Part shown: piece by piece, positions 35,226 to 43,520 of the stretch
Position numbering within the stretch: position 1 is the stretch's first letter
Layout of the letters: every line of letters starts with the position of its first letter
Assembly: GCA_965366625.1 (NCBI GenBank)
Contig: CBDUGP010000045.1
Span: 1 to 64,000, forward strand
Reading direction: 5' to 3'
Length of the DNA: 64,000 bases
Source of the DNA: JAUIJL01 sp965366625
GTDB taxonomy: Bacteria > Acidobacteriota > Thermoanaerobaculia > Multivoradales > J023
Program-made: the position numbers and the translations under genes
The notes under the pieces: model-generated
Told to the model about the DNA's origin: nothing
Database searches by the model: none
What the model saw: only the letters and a program-made list of their open reading frames with translations

Positions 35226-37958
35226 ATGCGACTATCGTCCCTGATCACCCTAGGGCTCCTTGTGTGCGGCCTTGCGGTTTCAGCTCACGGTCAATCGACT
35301 GCGAGCATTGACGGAAGCATCCTCAGCCAACTCGGGCACCCGATCGCTGGGGCAAAGATTGAGTTGTTCACGCTGCCTTTGACGGAGAAGTCTCCCCCTG
35401 CGGCCGCGTCGACATCGGACCGCGCGGGACGATACGCACTAGAAATTCCGATTCCCTCTATGGGTGTCCTCCGGGTCTCCAGCCCCGGAAAGGCGCCGGT
35501 CTGGGCTCCGTTGACGCCGCTGGTTCACGGATTCAGCTTACCCACGGCAGTGCTTTCCGACAGCACTGCCGTGAAGCCGCGACCCAATAAATCCTATGCA
35601 AGTCCAAAGGAAAACCTTAACAGGCTGTGGCAAAAGTCTCATCGCGCTGCGAGCACGCCTTTTCCGCCGACTCTTCGTTGGAAAACCTCGACGATTCCCG
35701 AATCGCCTGCGGTTTTCACGCCTCGATTCGACGAAAAATTCGCAGCTCTCGCCGGCGCGAGACTTCCGCCACAGCCTGTTAAAGCCGGCATTCAGTGGTC
35801 CGAGTTCCCACCTTTTCTCACGATCCCTACGGCGGTCCGCCCCCCGACTGGGGTGCGGGGTCGAGTCGTAAGCCCTCTTGGAGAGCCGGTAAGCGGCGCC
35901 CTGGTCTGGCCGAGTGGCGAGCCGCAAGCCGCGATCCAGACGGACTCCGTAGGTCAATTTCCGTGGCCCCTTCCACTGCAAACTGAGCCGGGCGCAGACC
36001 TCAAAGCCGTTGCACCCGGCTTTCTTACCTCCAGCGCACCGGTCCCGAACCCCGACGACGGGCGAAAAGGGAGCATCGACCCCAGACTCAGGCTTCAGCC
36101 GGCGACATCTTCACTGGTTGGTCTTGTAGTGGATCCGCAGGGCGATCCGATCTCTGGAGCCCAAGTCAGCCTTCAGCTTCACCTCGACTCTTGGCAGACT
36201 TTGACCGACAAAAACGGCAGATTTCACCTTCACCGACTGCCGGCATACAAGCGATTCCAGTTGACGGTGGCCCATCCACTGGAGGGCCAAACCCAACACT
36301 TTGTCGGATCTATCAAGGAAGGGCAGACTGCGCGAGCCGAGCTGATTCTGATGCCACAGGACCCGATTCGAGGGATTGTGATCGACGAAGATTCATCTCC
36401 ACTGACGGATCTAAAGATCGAGCTTTGGGATCCGGAAGGCCTTAGGTCTGTGACCTACTCCGATTCTGATGGTGTCTTTGTGTTTAATCACCAACCCGGC
36501 GACCGTATGCGGCTGGTAGTTCAACATCCCGGATTTGTAAAGCACGCCCAACGCATCGTCTTCGATGGGACTCAGGCGAGGCTCGACCTCGGCAAAATTC
36601 GGCTGATCCGAGCGATACCATTTCATGGCCGAGTGGTCGACCAAGCTGGAGACGGCATTGAGGGCGTTCAGGTCAGGGCGACCCACCCAAAACAACAAAC
36701 CAGAGGCGCCAGTGGGTTTTTGGCAGGTTACGCCACCGAAACCGACCAAGATGGAAGCTTCGTCTTTAGGCGTTTTGCGCCGGGACAGCCCGTCATGCTC
36801 GGTTTCTATTCAGCCTCACATCCGGCGCTCGAGGTGAAGCTCGACCGATCGGAGGTCCTTTCCGCCACCGAGCAGCCGTGGACGGTGGAGCTGAAATCAG
36901 GAGTGGTCGTCATCGGAGCGGTGGTCGACGAACAAGGCAAACCCATTCCCGGGGCGCAAATCCTTCATCCCCGCAACCAGAGTTTTAACCGAACTGATGA
37001 TCAAGGAGAGTTCGACCTGGGACCTCTCGGGCTCGGCGCGGTCTCACTAAAAGTATCGGCCGTAGGATTTCTGCCCGCGAATCGAGAGATTGAGCTTGAA
37101 GATATCGATGAGGGTCCGCTGGAGATCGAGATCATGTTGACCCGCGGCCAATCCCTCAGAGGTTTGGTGCTCGACGCGCAAGGGGATCCCATGCCCGGCG
37201 TCTCAATCCGCTGGAATGAGCCGAAAACCAACGCCTCTGCCGATCCCTTCCGATTCATCGCGCTCAGCAGCTCAACCGATGCCGATGGTCGTTTCGACCT
37301 CCAAGGTCTGGATCTCGAAACAGGATTCCTGAGCGCAGACTCTCCAACGCACGGCCGCATCGAGATCCATGCCGGGGAGCTCAGAGGCGCACCGAGAAGC
37401 GAGAACAGAATCGTCCTTCAATTTGCGGGTACCGACCTCAAGACGATCCACGGTTGCGCCTTCGGCTCAACCAGCTCGTGGCCCAAAGGGGGCGAGATTC
37501 GGCTCATTCACCAACAAACCCACATCGTGAGGCAGGCCCGGCTCTCAGAGAACGGCTGCTTCTCTATTTCTGATTTGAACCCGGCTGTATATCGTTGGTC
37601 CTTCCACGTTTCCGAGCATGATGGGCAAGGCTGGATCCTCGACCGGAACAACTCGCTCTTAGATCTAAACCGATACGACGAGCCCGAAATTACGGTCTCG
37701 GATTTGCGATTCTATCGAGGGGCGACCATCCACGGCACGCTACGAGGCCTATCGGCGGAAGAGCTCTACGGAGCAAGAATCGAAGCGGCCTCTGGATCTC
37801 AACAGCGATTGGCGATTGTCGACTCCGGCTCTGGAGCCTTCAAGCTTGTAGGTCTACCGGCCGGTGTTTGGAACCTTTCACTGACCATCGATGGCGAGCA
37901 CCGACAGTCCGAGAAAGTCACCCTAAGCCCCTCTGAGCATGTAGTGCTTGATTGGTAG
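35226..37958 (+). CDS. Exported protein with repeated carboxypeptidase-regulatory-like domains
   Basis: This 910-aa protein starts with a signal peptide (LGLLVCGLAVSAHGQS) at the ATG at 35226. It is built from about seven to eight carboxypeptidase-regulatory-like beta-sandwich units (CarboxypepD_reg). Each has the form G-x-V-x-D-x-x-G-x-P-I-x-G-A followed by a T-D-x-x-G-x-F strand, for example GLVVDPQGDPISGAQ, GRVVDQAGDGIEGVQ, GAVVDEQGKPIPGAQ and GLVLDAQGDPMPGVS. Such units occur as surface-protein spacers and adhesive modules. No enzyme domain is visible. Between the first and second units a 54-residue insert (LNRLWQKSHRAAST onward) comes from a small inverted-repeat element at 35617-35782 and has unusual composition. 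Confidence 0.85.
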   Translation: MRLSSLITLGLLVCGLAVSAHGQSTASIDGSILSQLGHPIAGAKIELFTLPLTEKSPPAAASTSDRAGRYALEIPIPSMGVLRVSSPGKAPVWAPLTPLVHGFSLPTAVLSDSTAVKPRPNKSYASPKENLNRLWQKSHRAASTPFPPTLRWKTSTIPESPAVFTPRFDEKFAALAGARLPPQPVKAGIQWSEFPPFLTIPTAVRPPTGVRGRVVSPLGEPVSGALVWPSGEPQAAIQTDSVGQFPWPLPLQTEPGADLKAVAPGFLTSSAPVPNPDDGRKGSIDPRLRLQPATSSLVGLVVDPQGDPISGAQVSLQLHLDSWQTLTDKNGRFHLHRLPAYKRFQLTVAHPLEGQTQHFVGSIKEGQTARAELILMPQDPIRGIVIDEDSSPLTDLKIELWDPEGLRSVTYSDSDGVFVFNHQPGDRMRLVVQHPGFVKHAQRIVFDGTQARLDLGKIRLIRAIPFHGRVVDQAGDGIEGVQVRATHPKQQTRGASGFLAGYATETDQDGSFVFRRFAPGQPVMLGFYSASHPALEVKLDRSEVLSATEQPWTVELKSGVVVIGAVVDEQGKPIPGAQILHPRNQSFNRTDDQGEFDLGPLGLGAVSLKVSAVGFLPANREIELEDIDEGPLEIEIMLTRGQSLRGLVLDAQGDPMPGVSIRWNEPKTNASADPFRFIALSSSTDADGRFDLQGLDLETGFLSADSPTHGRIEIHAGELRGAPRSENRIVLQFAGTDLKTIHGCAFGSTSSWPKGGEIRLIHQQTHIVRQARLSENGCFSISDLNPAVYRWSFHVSEHDGQGWILDRNNSLLDLNRYDEPEITVSDLRFYRGATIHGTLRGLSAEELYGARIEAASGSQQRLAIVDSGSGAFKLVGLPAGVWNLSLTIDGEHRQSEKVTLSPSEHVVLDW
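35617..35782. mobile_element. Small palindromic element flanked by TTAA, inside a coding sequence
   Basis: The ends are CAGGCTGTGGCAAAAGTCTC (35621-35640) and GAGACTTCCGCCACAGCCTG (35759-35778), inverted repeats matching at 18 of 20 positions. TTAA directly flanks both ends (35617-35620 and 35779-35782), as for a 4-bp target duplication. The element is 158 bp, so element plus one TTAA adds 162 bp, exactly 54 codons, and the host frame stays open. No transposase is encoded. It behaves like a MITE and is comparable to the Rickettsia palindromic elements that insert in frame in genes. A decayed relative may end near 39860-39885 (GTTTTCCACAGGCC). Confidence 0.65.
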
Positions 37959-38031
37959 CCGGCGACCCACCCCGCGCCGGCGAAACCGACGATCTCGAGC
38001 CGCCGGTGGAGTATTGCGTTTGGCCCGCCTT

Positions 38032-38083
38032 GAAATGCCCGGCATCGATTCCAGTCAGAAATGCCCGGCATCGATTCCAGTCA
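38032..38083. repeat. 26-bp perfect tandem duplication
   Basis: A 26-bp unit beginning GAAATGCCCGGCATCG occurs twice in direct succession (38032-38057 and 38058-38083). It lies in the gap between the carboxypeptidase-regulatory-like gene and the duplicated DprA tail. I see no coding role. Confidence 0.85.
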
Positions 38084-38100
38084 CTCTTGCCTCTACCTGG

Positions 38101-38233
38101 CACATCTTTCAACGTTCAATCGACCCATTGAAAGCTTGGATTAAACAAGCCGTTGAGCAAGGACATGTTGAGAAGCGCACCCACCCTGTTCGCTACATTC
38201 TCAAGCCCAAGGTTGAGTGAACGAGAGCTAACA
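38101..38233 (+). pseudogene. Duplicated 3' end of the DprA-like gene
   Basis: These 133 bp match 33907-34040 closely. They encode LKAWIKQAVEQGHVEKRTHP, then VRYILKPKVE and a TGA, against LKAWVKQAVEQGYVEKRTHP in the complete gene, and the similarity runs past the stop (AACGAGAGCTAAC). Nothing of the Rossmann domain is present upstream, so this is a tail fragment. Together with the zinc-ribbon gene downstream it repeats the gene order found right after the complete DprA-like gene. Confidence 0.85.
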
Positions 38234-38499
38234 GGGCCCATCCAGTTTTGGCCTTTTCGAGGATCTAGAAGGCGCGACGCGCCGAGCACGGACAGCGAGC
38301 GTGTCTCAGCGACACAACAAATAGATCGGCTTAAGATCTTACACATCAGCAATTTGCGACGGTACCGCAGCGGTGGCGCGAGTTCGGAGCGACGCGCGCA
38401 GGGCGCCGCGCCGACCCACCGAGAATCTATTTCTGGACGGGTCCTAACTAACTAACCAGCAGGCTCGGGCACGCCGAAAATAGAGCCAACCCATGAGGT
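38234..38499. other. Gene-free stretch
   Basis: No gene or recognised element is seen. The sequence is GC-rich with several GCGCGACGCGCC-type dyads and a short TAACTAACTAACCAGCAGG near 38449-38467, part of which also follows the complete DprA-like gene at 34036. This supports the view that the equivalent bases were deleted from the first copy of the duplication. Confidence 0.4.
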
Positions 38500-39558
38500 C
38501 TACCGAACCGATTCCGCGGACGCTATCAGGCCTTCTTCGTCCCACATTTGCAGGTTGCCTTGTCGATCAATCTTGAAATAATCGGACCGGCGACCGCCCT
38601 CGATGAAGAACCGGTTCCCGTCTTTCCGCTGCTCTTCCAAGAGCCTGTCCGTAGAGCCGCTGCCGTCTTTAAACAACCGCTCGACATAAAGCTTGCCGTC
38701 CCTCTCAAGAAACGTGATCCGTCCCGAAACAAACGGGCTACGATCGAGCCAGACGCCTTTGACTGTTCGACCTGCTTCCTGTCTCACCGGCCGGCTCAAC
38801 TCCTGTTCCTTTGCAAGGGTCAAGCCCAAAATCCGCACCTCTAAATTTGGGTCGAAGTGAGTCGTGGCCCACGCCCCTGCCCCATCTTTCATTCCCGGCA
38901 GCAAATAACCCATAAACGTCCGTTTATAGTTTTTGGGATCTTGTGCTTTGAGATTTAAGGCAATCGCCCGCCGCTGCTCCTCCGTCACCTTTCGATTCAA
39001 CCGGATCGTCAGTGCTCGCCTTACGCCAGGGATGATTTGCTGGTCAATGATTGAATAGTTCACATCAGACGGAATGCGCGGCAATTTTTCTGCCCTGACA
39101 GGCTCGTTTGCTTCGGGCATCCTTTCATCTGCCGTAGGCTTCTCTTGCGCGACTGAGACGCCTTTGCTCGGCTTTTCCGTTGGAGAAACGCTGCTTTCGA
39201 AGCCCCAAAACGCCAGAACCAACGCAAAAAGAAGACCAACCGCGACCAGAAGGTAAATTCCCGTCCCCGATCGCTCACGTCGAGACGCCAACTCAGGCTG
39301 ATCAGCCTGAGCGGCTAGAGCCAGATTCGCCGGCGCTGACTGCTGGGTAAGCATAGGCTCCATGGCGGCCCAGACATCACGGAATACGGTCAGCTGCACC
39401 GACGTCATGCCTGCGCGAGCATGGCCGCGCTCAGTCTCAGACATCGCAGCGTATTGCCGTGCAGTGTCTTGCCATCTGGGATCAATCATCAAATGGCTGC
39501 AAAAACGGCACTTAAGTGCCGCCTGGGCAATAGATTCACTACAAGCTGGACAGTTCAT
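38500..39558 (-). CDS. Zinc-ribbon membrane protein of unknown function
   Basis: This 352-aa protein begins MNCPACSESIAQAALKCRFCSH, a C-x2-C...C-x2-C zinc ribbon. One membrane helix follows (IYLLVAVGLLFALVLAFW, about residues 105-125), then a Lys/Glu-rich linker. The C-terminal half contains a conserved-looking domain (IIDQQIIPGVRRALTIRLNRKV, then YLLPGMKDGAGAWATTHFDPNLEVRILGL) that I recall from uncharacterised proteins of other bacteria but cannot name. The ribbon faces the cytoplasm and the C-terminal domain is probably outside. The ATG at 39558 was chosen because it starts the ribbon and has GGAG upstream. A longer frame to 39684 is unsupported. A fragment of the same gene lies at 34046-34242. 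Confidence 0.7.
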   Translation of the reverse strand: MNCPACSESIAQAALKCRFCSHLMIDPRWQDTARQYAAMSETERGHARAGMTSVQLTVFRDVWAAMEPMLTQQSAPANLALAAQADQPELASRRERSGTGIYLLVAVGLLFALVLAFWGFESSVSPTEKPSKGVSVAQEKPTADERMPEANEPVRAEKLPRIPSDVNYSIIDQQIIPGVRRALTIRLNRKVTEEQRRAIALNLKAQDPKNYKRTFMGYLLPGMKDGAGAWATTHFDPNLEVRILGLTLAKEQELSRPVRQEAGRTVKGVWLDRSPFVSGRITFLERDGKLYVERLFKDGSGSTDRLLEEQRKDGNRFFIEGGRRSDYFKIDRQGNLQMWDEEGLIASAESVR

Positions 39559-40114
39559 TTGCTCCACGCTCAACCTTTTCTTTCTGTAGATCACACACAC
39601 CACCGGACGTATGCCCGCGCGGTGTTTGAGCCATTCATTTGCTAAAGCCGGCCCAGCATAGCGGGATAGTACTTTCAGCCTCAAATCAAACGACTTCTAT
39701 TTCGCTACATGCGCCTCAACCGCAAGGTCTGACGTGCTCGGCAAAGGACTCTGGCGAAGCCTTCGGCCTCAAACCCGCGAGAATTCGGAACCGTTATCGT
39801 TCGCCGGACCGCGCGCCACGGAATAAATTCCGAGCCCGTGGCGGAGTTCGATTCGAGGAGTTTTCCACAGGCCGCGTAAATTCTTGACTCAAATGTTCAG
39901 AACTTGTGCAACGACTCCAGGATCTGGAGTTCAATCGGTCCACGCCGTTGGGGAGACGGTCGGGCGGCGAAAAACGAGCTGCTTCAAATTTTTCCGTCCG
40001 AGCTGACGCAATCTGCTCCTAGATCTCGCGAGTCTTCAAGAATCGAATTGACACCGCCTCCAGTAGCTGGAGGTTATCGATATTTGGAGATCTTATGCGT
40101 CCCTCAATCCTCAG
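39559..40114. other. Intergenic stretch with a possible decayed repeat and a leader hairpin
   Basis: No gene is seen in these 556 bases. Near 39730-39890 the sequence GTTCGATTCGAGGAG, then TTTTCCACAGGCC resembles the right end of the palindromic element at 35617-35782 and may be a decayed copy. At 40057-40073 CCTCCAG-TAG-CTGGAGG forms a perfect 7-bp hairpin just ahead of the parvulin-like pseudogene, similar in kind to the GGAG-rich leader dyads of the intact locus. Confidence 0.35.
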
Positions 40115-41290
40115 GTGCTCCACGCGAGCTTGCCTCCATTCCATCCGAAGACGGCACTGGCTTTGAGTTCAACGACTCTGCTCGCGGCCTTGGTCGCGTG
40201 CTCGGCGGCGGCCGACACCGGCACCCTCCTCCATTCCACGTCTTCGCCCGCAAGCGCGACTGCCAAGGCCGGCGAAACCCGGCTCGCCACGGTGGGAGAC
40301 ACCGTGATCACGGCCGAAGACTTGGCCCAACGCATGCGGAGCTACGGCGATGAGCCGGGGCGCTTCAGCACCGCCGAATCCCGGCTGAGGCTGTTGCAGG
40401 ACATGGTCCAGCATCAGGTTCGGGTCGCCGCGGCGCGCGCGGAGGGTTACGAGCACAAACCCGAGATCGTCGCCGCTCTCGAAGGGCTGATGGCTTCCGC
40501 TTGGGAGCGCGATCATCTGACACCGAAGCTCGACGAGATCGAGGTGAGTTCGGACGAAATCGCCGCCCACTACGAAAACCACGCCGCGCGGTTACCGCCG
40601 AAGCCGGCGGACGCGCTGAGCTGCGTCTGGCGGTGCACCGGAGCGACATGACGGGCGACCTCTTCGAGTCGATCATCGAGCTTACCGATGGCGCCGGCAG
40701 CCGTCGGCTCTTGCCCCTGCGGGCCTTGCAATTCGGCATCACCGAAACGCCGTTGGGAACGCTGGTGAGCACCCGCAAAGCCGGCAGCTCGCCCCACGCC
40801 GGTCTGTGGATCGGCACCGTCACCCTCGACCAAGTCAGCTCCGTGCCCGAGACGCCACCGGGCGGCGATCCGCCGGTGCGTCCCACGGTGTCCTCGCGGT
40901 TGGACGTCCGGCTGCTGGTGCACGTGGCCAACGACGGCCAGGCCCGGTTGCTCAAGGAAGTGATCCAAATGTGGGAAGACGGCACCACGGCCAACAATCC
41001 CGGCCGCTTTGTGCTGATCACCGACGACCACAAGATCTCGAGCTTCAAAGGCTCCGCCCTGGCCGGCAATGAGCAAGTGGGTCGGCGGGTTTCGAGCATC
41101 GCTTTCGACTTCGACGACGCGTCCGTGGATTGGGACGACGACGCCAAGGCCCTGCTGCTCAACGGCGGCACCTTCGGCGCCGGCGGTACGACCCTCAGCA
41201 CCACCATCACCCTGCCGCGCACCCACCCCAGCAACCCTTTCTACCACCGCTACCACCCGACCCTCGGTGACGATTGCGGCTGCGCCGGCA
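40115..41290 (+). pseudogene. Chimeric pseudogene: parvulin 5' part joined to 3' part of the 612-aa protein gene
   Basis: From 40115 to about 40580 the frame encodes a secreted parvulin N-terminus (VGDTVITAEDLAQRMR, then LLQDMVQHQVRVAAARAEGYEHKPEIVAAL and DEIAAHYENHA) that aligns with the gene at 4549. From about 40592, in another frame, the sequence aligns with residues about 308-540 of the 612-aa protein at 5665 (ELTDGAGSRRLLPL, PHAGLWIGTVTL, ARLLKEVIQMWEDGTT, HPSNPFYHRYHP). In the intact locus these points are about 1.5 kb apart, so a deletion joined them. The junction is out of frame, so no fusion protein is expected. It is a remnant of a second copy of the export locus. Confidence 0.85.
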
Positions 41291-41356
41291 ACGCCGGTTG
41301 CATCGCCGCCTGCGACGCAGCCCTGCAGCTGGACCGAGCCGTGGATTTAGCCTTCG

Positions 41357-41857
41357 ATGCTCGCAGAAAAAGGAACAGCCAACCATCCGGCTATTTACGC
41401 TGACGCCATTGCCACGATCTCCTCTGTCGACAATCACGATGAAACGGACGCGGTCGTGCCTTTTCTCGTGACTGCGGGAATGAACACCTGGCGTGATAAC
41501 CCAGAAGAGGCCAAACACCTCATGCAGCGCGCGGTTGATCTGGCAGAGCGGCATTACGGCAAAAACTCACCCGAGCGAGCTGATATCTTGGCAAACTTCG
41601 CTTTTCTTTATTCGCCTGTGGAAGTCTCGCCAGGAGACAAAAGCCCTCATGCTGACGCTACGCGCGCAGAAGCGCTCTATCGTGAGGCGCTCACGATTTA
41701 CGACCAAAATCCCGAAGCGATGGGAAGAGAGGAATATTCCGGCCTGGTGGGTCAAGCGGAAAAGTTCTATCGACTGATAGGCAACGAAGAACGAGCTGAC
41801 GCGTTGGGTGCGCGATATTTAGAGTTGTACGAGGCTGAGCAGATCAGCCGGAACTAG
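41357..41857 (+). CDS. TPR-like protein or C-terminal fragment of one
   Basis: The frame encodes up to 166 aa with TPR-like helices (AKHLMQRAVDLAERHYGKNSPERADILANFAFLY, then ATRAEALYREALTIYDQNPEAM and EKFYRLIGNEERADALGARYLELYEAE). The pattern A-L-x-x-x-A-L-x-I-x-x is typical of TPR units. There is no signal peptide or clear ribosome site, and the start overlaps the decayed gene before it, so this may be the surviving 3' part of a longer TPR gene. A GC-rich hairpin follows the stop. Confidence 0.5.
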   Translation: MLAEKGTANHPAIYADAIATISSVDNHDETDAVVPFLVTAGMNTWRDNPEEAKHLMQRAVDLAERHYGKNSPERADILANFAFLYSPVEVSPGDKSPHADATRAEALYREALTIYDQNPEAMGREEYSGLVGQAEKFYRLIGNEERADALGARYLELYEAEQISRN

Positions 41858-41869
41858 TCCTGCCCACAA

Positions 41870-41909
41870 GGGGGGGCGCCCGCGGCTACCGTCGCTATTG
41901 CGCCCCCCT
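41870..41909 (+). terminator. GC-rich hairpin after the TPR-like gene
   Basis: GGGGGGGCGC (41870-41879 region) can pair with GCGCCCCCCT (41900-41909) around a 20-base loop that has a little internal pairing. It starts 12 bases after the stop. No T-run follows, so it is a candidate terminator or a stabilising 3' structure. Confidence 0.45.
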
Positions 41910-41937
41910 AAGCCACAAAGGCAGCTTTCTCACCCAA

Positions 41938-42228
41938 ATGAAAAAATTAATCATCGCCCGTGTCTTAATAGTAGGCCTGTTTACTTCCCCCTTAGTTGCG
42001 AAACAAAATTGTGAGCAGCGATTGGAAGCCGCCAAGACGTTGACAAGTCATTCGACATGGGTTTCCATGCAGCTCGATCAATACCAAAATGGCGTCACCG
42101 TGTCTGAGGAAACACTTAAAGCAAAGTACGTTGCTGGGAGAAAACAGGGCTTCGCAGATTTGGAAAGAATTATAGAAGAGTGCGAACGACAAGGCCAAAC
42201 AGACGAAGGACCCGACCGTGGAAGATAA
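41938..42228 (+). CDS. Small exported hypothetical protein
   Basis: This 96-aa protein has an N-terminal signal sequence (MKKLIIARVLIVGLFTSPLVAK) and a helical mature part with two Cys (KQNCEQRLEAAK and ECERQ). AT content is higher than in its neighbours. I do not recognise a family and the ribosome site is weak. The 3' end overlaps the start of a frameshifted remnant. It may be recent or foreign DNA. Confidence 0.4.
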   Translation: MKKLIIARVLIVGLFTSPLVAKQNCEQRLEAAKTLTSHSTWVSMQLDQYQNGVTVSEETLKAKYVAGRKQGFADLERIIEECERQGQTDEGPDRGR

Positions 42229-42440
42229 TCAACAGCTCTTCGACACCCTTCGCGAGCTCGGTTTCAAGGTCTCCGGCGGTGAGGTCCCCGAAGGGTCGAG
42301 CTGGGCGAGCTGCACCGCTCGCTGGCTGTCGGAATTCTTGGCCCGAGCTGGCCGAGCTGGTGCGCAACGAAAAGGATCCCGAGCTGGTGGAGTGGGCGAA
42401 GCAGCGGCCATCCTCGGCTCAGATCCTTCGCCGAGGATTG
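42218..42440 (+). pseudogene. Frameshifted remnant of a small gene
   Basis: From 42218 one frame reads MEDNQQLFDTLRELGFKVSG and continues through SSWASCTARWLSEF. Then the protein-like reading moves to another frame with ELAELVRNEKDPELVEWAKQ. The break lies near 42335-42345. The combined product would be about 70 aa and soluble. No family is recognised. It ends tail to tail with the DinB-like gene. Confidence 0.4.
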
Positions 42441-42443
42441 AGA

Positions 42444-42995
42444 TTAGTTGCTCCAGGGCGGCACCAGGCCCATCATGCGGACGTAGGCGATGCCTTGGCC
42501 CAAATGCTCGTGATTGTGGGCCGAGATCTGGAGGAAGACGTCACGCTTCGGCCGTTGTCGGCTGAAAAACTCGATCTTTTCCTCGAGGTCGAGTTCTGCG
42601 TTGTGAGCCACGGCCTTTTTCACCTGCTCCAGAGAACGCTTGTAAAACTCGATCACGTCTTCCTTGGAGGTCACCTTGGCTTCCGCCTCACGCCCCAACG
42701 CTTGCACGTCCTCCGGCGTGGGCACACCGAGCAGACGGGTGAGGAAGAAATTGGCCATGGCCACGTGAATGTAGACCTCGCTCACGGACTTCACCTTGAC
42801 CGTGGGCCGCCAGCCATAATGCTCCGCCGGAACCTCATTGGCGAGCTGCAAGCTCTTGTCGGTCAAAGTCTCAAAATCTCTGAGGAACGAGCCGAAATAG
42901 TCGGTGGCGGGCAGGGCGCCGTGGTCGTCGGCCAGAACGGGCGCACTCAACGCGACGAGCAAAGGTAGAACAAGAGCGGTCTTCAGAGTCTTCAT
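42444..42995 (-). CDS. Exported DinB-like four-helix protein
   Basis: This 183-aa protein has a signal peptide (MKTLKTALVLPLLVALSAPVLADD). The mature part resembles DinB/YfiT-type four-helix bundles: FLRDFETLTDKSLQLANEVPAEHYGWRP opens helix 1, SVSEVYIHVAMANFFL carries a first His, and the last helix has the second pair in SAHNHEHLGQGIAYVRM, the usual metal-binding triad. DinB-superfamily proteins are often metal-dependent thiol transferases or of unknown function. An exported version is common in Acidobacteriota and relatives as I recall. A GGAG lies 6 bases before the ATG. Confidence 0.8.
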   Translation of the reverse strand: MKTLKTALVLPLLVALSAPVLADDHGALPATDYFGSFLRDFETLTDKSLQLANEVPAEHYGWRPTVKVKSVSEVYIHVAMANFFLTRLLGVPTPEDVQALGREAEAKVTSKEDVIEFYKRSLEQVKKAVAHNAELDLEEKIEFFSRQRPKRDVFLQISAHNHEHLGQGIAYVRMMGLVPPWSN

Positions 42996-43108
42996 CTACA
43001 TCTCCGTGGTTGGATCCGGATGTGGTGCATTCTTGGGCAACAGGTTGGGACATAGGTTGTACGGAAACAATAGGCGACCGGTTCGAATGTTGCTCATGCC
43101 ACAGCCTG

Positions 43109-43411
43109 CTAACCCAGGATGCGCTCAAAGGTCCAATACGCCGCTAGGCATCCGATCAGGTAAGCCGGCGTCAAAGCACGGACTTGCAGGATCAGCGCCC
43201 TGGAGCGTGACTCAGGTCGCAAGACTGCCGCCTCCAGACGACTCAGCACGGCCCCTGCCACCAGCACTGTGGCGACAAAGGCCAGCTGACCCAGCTCGAT
43301 CCCGACATTGAAAGCAAAAAGGGCCGCTGGGATGTCGCCTTGAGGCAGACCGATCTCCGACAGGGCACCGGCAAACCCCAAGCCATGGAGCTTTTGGTTG
43401 AGGAATCTCAA
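43109..43411 (-). pseudogene. 3' fragment of a HupE/UreJ-family membrane protein gene
   Basis: About 100 residues match the C-terminal part of HupE/UreJ_2 membrane proteins: KLHGLGFAGALSEIGLPQGDIP, then LFAFNVGIELGQLAFV and a final membrane helix. Full-length relatives are roughly three times longer with more helices. The frame is closed upstream by a TGA two codons before a TTG, so the 5' part is gone. Similarity starts abruptly near 43395, close to the upstream end of the exonuclease gene leader. Confidence 0.75.
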
Positions 43412-43488
43412 ATGTCACCCTGACTTGGGGGTGCAAAGAGCCCATATTTCGAAGAAAATCGCGTTTTCTGACAGAGGCTTATATTCAC

Positions 43489-43518
43489 GCGAGGTTTTTC
43501 GAAGCGAGGTTTTTCGAA
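43489..43518. repeat. 15-bp tandem duplication in the exonuclease leader
   Basis: GCGAGGTTTTTCGAA occurs twice in direct succession (43489-43503 and 43504-43518), immediately before the ATG at 43521. The GAGG in the second copy is the only ribosome-site-like sequence near the start, so the duplication changes the leader of the exonuclease gene. Confidence 0.8.
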
Positions 43519-43520
43519 GC

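Noticed and set aside
40501..41403. 300-codon open frame as a real gene
   Set aside because: Its first 30 codons read the parvulin remnant in the wrong frame. The homologous part starts only near 40592, so it is half of a chimeric pseudogene.
42180..42968. 262-codon plus-strand frame
   Set aside because: Mostly antisense to the DinB-like gene. Only a short stretch near 42345-42420 looks protein-like and is listed with the frameshifted remnant.
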